A stretch of 64,000 bases of DNA from DASQFQ01 sp963722815 (GTDB lineage: Bacteria; Actinomycetota; Thermoleophilia; Solirubrobacterales; Solirubrobacteraceae), in the NCBI GenBank assembly GCA_963722815.1, contig CAVROM010000003.1:682001-746000 (forward strand), in the 5' to 3' direction. Positions 62,119-64,000 of this stretch are shown piece by piece. Each line of letters starts with the position of its first letter. Position 1 is the stretch's first letter. The translations under genes were made by a program, and so were the position numbers. The notes beneath the pieces are model-generated. The model was given only the letters and a program-made list of their open reading frames with translations, was not told the origin of the DNA and did not search any database.

Positions 62119-63305
62119 ATGCTGCCCGAGGTGCTCGTCCCGGCGGAAGGCTCCCGCCACCGGCGCTCGCGCCGCGACTGGTTCGTCGACGGCGTCTTCT
62201 TCCTCCTCGCGCTGCTGAGCGGCGCGCTCGTGTTCGGAAGCGTCGACAAGCAGGAGGACCTCGCCGGAAGCCCTGATCGTCGTCGACATCACGGCCGGGC
62301 TGATCGGCTGCGGCCTGCTGTGGGTGCGCCGCCGCTGGCCCGTGCACGTCGCGGTCGTGCTCGCGCTGATGGGGGCGTTCTCGGCGTTCTCGGCGGGCGC
62401 CGGAGCGGTCGCGCTGTTCACCGTCGCCGTGCACCGGCGCTTCTCGATCGTCGCGGCGGTGACGGCCCTCGGCTTCGCGGTGTTGCCGATCTACATCTTC
62501 ATCCACCCGAAGGACGCCGATCCGCTGTGGATCTCGCTGGTGTTCATCGTGATCATCACCGGCGCGATCGTCGCGTGGGGCATGTACGTACGCGCGCGTC
62601 GCCAGCTCGTGCTCTCGCTGCGCGAGCGCGCCGAGCGCGCGGAGGCCGAGCAGCAGCTGCGCGTCGAGCAGGCGCAGGCTCACGAACGCGCGCGCATCGC
62701 GCGCGAGATGCACGACGTGCTGGCCCACCGCATCTCGCTGCTGAGCATGCACGCGGGCGCCCTCGAGTTCCGCCCCGACGCGCCCCCGGAGGAGATCGCG
62801 CGCGCGGCCGGCGTGGTGCGCGCGAGCGCCCACCAGGCGCTCGAGGACCTGCGCGAGGTGATCGGCGTGCTGCGCGAGGAGTCGCTGAACGGCGCCCCCG
62901 AGCGCCCGCAGCCGACGCTCGCCAACCTTCCTGCCCTGCTCGGCGAGTCGCGCGACGCCGGCATGCGCGTGAGCTTCGGACTGCCTGGTCGAGGACCTCG
63001 CCGCGGTCCCCGACGGCGTCGGGCGCAACGCCTACCGGATCGTGCAGGAGGGGCTCACGAACGCGCGCAAGCACGCGCACGGCGCGAGCGTCGAGATCAC
63101 GCTCGACGGCGCGGCCGGCTCCGGGCTGAGCGTCGAGGTCCGCAACCGGCTGCCGGTCGGCGTCGCCGCAGCGCCGATCCCCGGCGCCGGCACCGGCTTG
63201 ATCGGGCTGTCCGAGCGCACGTCGCTGGCGGGCGGCCGGCTCGAGCACGGCCGCACGCCGGACGGCGACTTCGAGCTGCGGGCGTGGCTGCCGTGGCCGG
63301 CATGA
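62119..63305 (+). pseudogene. Sensor histidine kinase, two frame breaks
   Basis: Readable in three segments: N-terminal helices (WFVDGVFFLLALLSGALVFG), then helices plus the HisKA_3 box RIAREMHDVLAHRISLLSM, then the ATPase domain (YRIVQEGLTNARKHAHG, GTGLIGLSERTSL). Extra single bases near 62266 and 62987 break it; removing both gives a normal 394-residue kinase ending at TGA 63303-63305. Probably a sequence error. Coupled to its regulator by ATGA. Confidence 0.85.
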
Positions 63306-63964
63306 GCAGCTCGCCGATCCGCGTCATGCTCGCCGACGACGACGCGCTCGTCCGCTCGGCGCTGTCGATGATGCTGGCCGGGACCGAGGACATCCGCGTG
63401 GTGGCCGAGGTCGCCGACGGCGCGGAGGTGGCGGCGGCGGTCGACGCCTACAAGCCCGACCTCGTGCTGATGGACATCCGGATGCCGCGCATGGACGGCC
63501 TGGTGGCCACCGAGCAGCTGCGCGCCCGCGAGGACGCGCCCGCGGTGATCGTGCTCACCACGTTCGACGCCGACGACATGGTGCTGCGCGCGCTGCGCGC
63601 CGGCGCCGGCGGCTTCCTGCTCAAGGACACGCCGCCGCCGGAGATCCTCAAGGCGGTGCGGCTCGTCGCCGCGGGCGAGGCGATGCTCTCCCCGACCGTC
63701 ACGCGGCAGCTGCTCACCCACTTCGCCGGCGGTGGCGCCGACGCGCGCCGCGCCGACGCCGCCGCGCTGCTCGAGCGCCTCACCGACCGCGAGCGCGAGG
63801 TGGCGCTGGCCGTGGCCGAGGGCATGTCGAACGCCGAGATCGCCGCGACGCTCTATATGAGCGTCGCGACGGTCAAGGCCCACGTCTCACGACTGCTGAC
63901 GAAGCTCGAGCTCAACAACCGCGTCCAGATCGCGCTGCTGGCGCACGACGCGGGTCTGGCCTGA
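63302..63964 (+). CDS. NarL/LuxR-family response regulator
   Basis: 220 residues: receiver with D12-D14 pocket, D58 and K108; LuxR helix-turn-helix (LTDREREVALAVAEGMSNAEIAAT). Start overlaps the kinase stop (ATGA). Intact even though its partner reads as frameshifted, which supports the view that the kinase is functional in the cell. Confidence 0.93.
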   Translation: MSSSPIRVMLADDDALVRSALSMMLAGTEDIRVVAEVADGAEVAAAVDAYKPDLVLMDIRMPRMDGLVATEQLRAREDAPAVIVLTTFDADDMVLRALRAGAGGFLLKDTPPPEILKAVRLVAAGEAMLSPTVTRQLLTHFAGGGADARRADAAALLERLTDREREVALAVAEGMSNAEIAATLYMSVATVKAHVSRLLTKLELNNRVQIALLAHDAGLA

Positions 63965-63967
63965 GCG

Positions 63968-64000
63968 CTAGCTCGGCTGCGGGACGATCCGGATGTACGG
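63968..64000 (-). CDS. Possible C-terminus of a gene beyond the window
   Basis: On the minus strand the last 33 bases read PYIRIVPQPS followed by a TAG at 63968-63970. Too short to identify; listed because it ends four bases from the converging regulator. Confidence 0.3.
   Translation of the reverse strand, partial: PYIRIVPQPS

Noticed and set aside
1..64000. tRNA, rRNA or CRISPR features
   Set aside because: No TTCGA-type T-loops with acceptor stems and no regularly spaced repeats were seen.

Overview
The window is 64 kb of very GC-rich bacterial DNA, packed with about 65 genes on both strands and almost no gap over 250 bases. Four NarL-type two-component pairs, RsbW-like kinases with STAS and MpsC/DUF2294 partners, a PPOX/F420-type oxidoreductase, dodecin, a UdgX-type uracil-DNA glycosylase, many TetR/LysR/LuxR regulators and GTG starts point to a free-living actinobacterium. 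A Thermoleophilia/Solirubrobacterales-like soil organism is my best guess, by inference only. I saw no rRNA, tRNA, CRISPR array or prophage. The only mobile element recognised is one IS110-family insertion sequence.

Layout. 0-4.5 kb: CoA-transferase subunit (cut by the window edge), a divergent MetE-like methyltransferase, a two-component pair, an esterase and dodecin. 4.5-9.7 kb: CPBP membrane protease, a second two-component pair, and a stress-signalling cluster (STAS, two MpsC/DUF2294 proteins, an NTF2-HATPase fusion). 9.8-17.6 kb: amidase, ScyD-like propeller, methyltransferase, aromatic hydroxylase, esterase, RsbW-like protein, RidA and a LysR regulator. 17.6-21 kb: a LysR-divergent operon (FAD oxidoreductase, DapA-like lyase, MFS). 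21-27.4 kb: a seven-gene run joined mostly by ATGA/GTGA overlaps (HExxH-LysM protease, unknown protein, S41 protease, sugar-porter MFS, flavin oxidoreductase, Asp-box propeller, aldo/keto reductase). 27.4-35.9 kb: small enzymes, an MMPL exporter with a divergent two-component pair, and a DHA2 efflux pump with a divergent TetR. 36-40 kb: three YbhN/UPF0104-like membrane proteins around udgX. 40-45.5 kb: two small charged proteins, threonine-dehydratase-like and isocitrate-lyase-like enzymes, and a reductase-RraA-aminotransferase run with many reading-frame breaks. 45.5-53.6 kb: secreted proteins, polysaccharide deacetylase, acyl-CoA ligase, cyclase, desaturase and M20 peptidase. 53.6-58 kb: esterase, IS110 element, TetR and a deleted amidohydrolase. 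58-64 kb: a PLC-like membrane protein, an ABC exporter and a fourth two-component pair.

Three cross-cutting features stand out. First, a short repeat with a GGCAGC-TT-GCTGCC core occurs four times, each copy directly behind the stop codon of a plus-strand gene, and in three copies the TAG stop lies inside the outer arm of the repeat. Second, genes here are routinely coupled by four-base ATGA or GTGA overlaps, and three genes with no good ATG/GTG/TTG start have an in-frame CTG exactly where a CTGA overlap would put it. Third, at least seven otherwise well-conserved genes carry one-base frame breaks. Most look like sequence errors, but the amidohydrolase at 56.6-58.1 kb also lacks an internal block and is probably truly dead.
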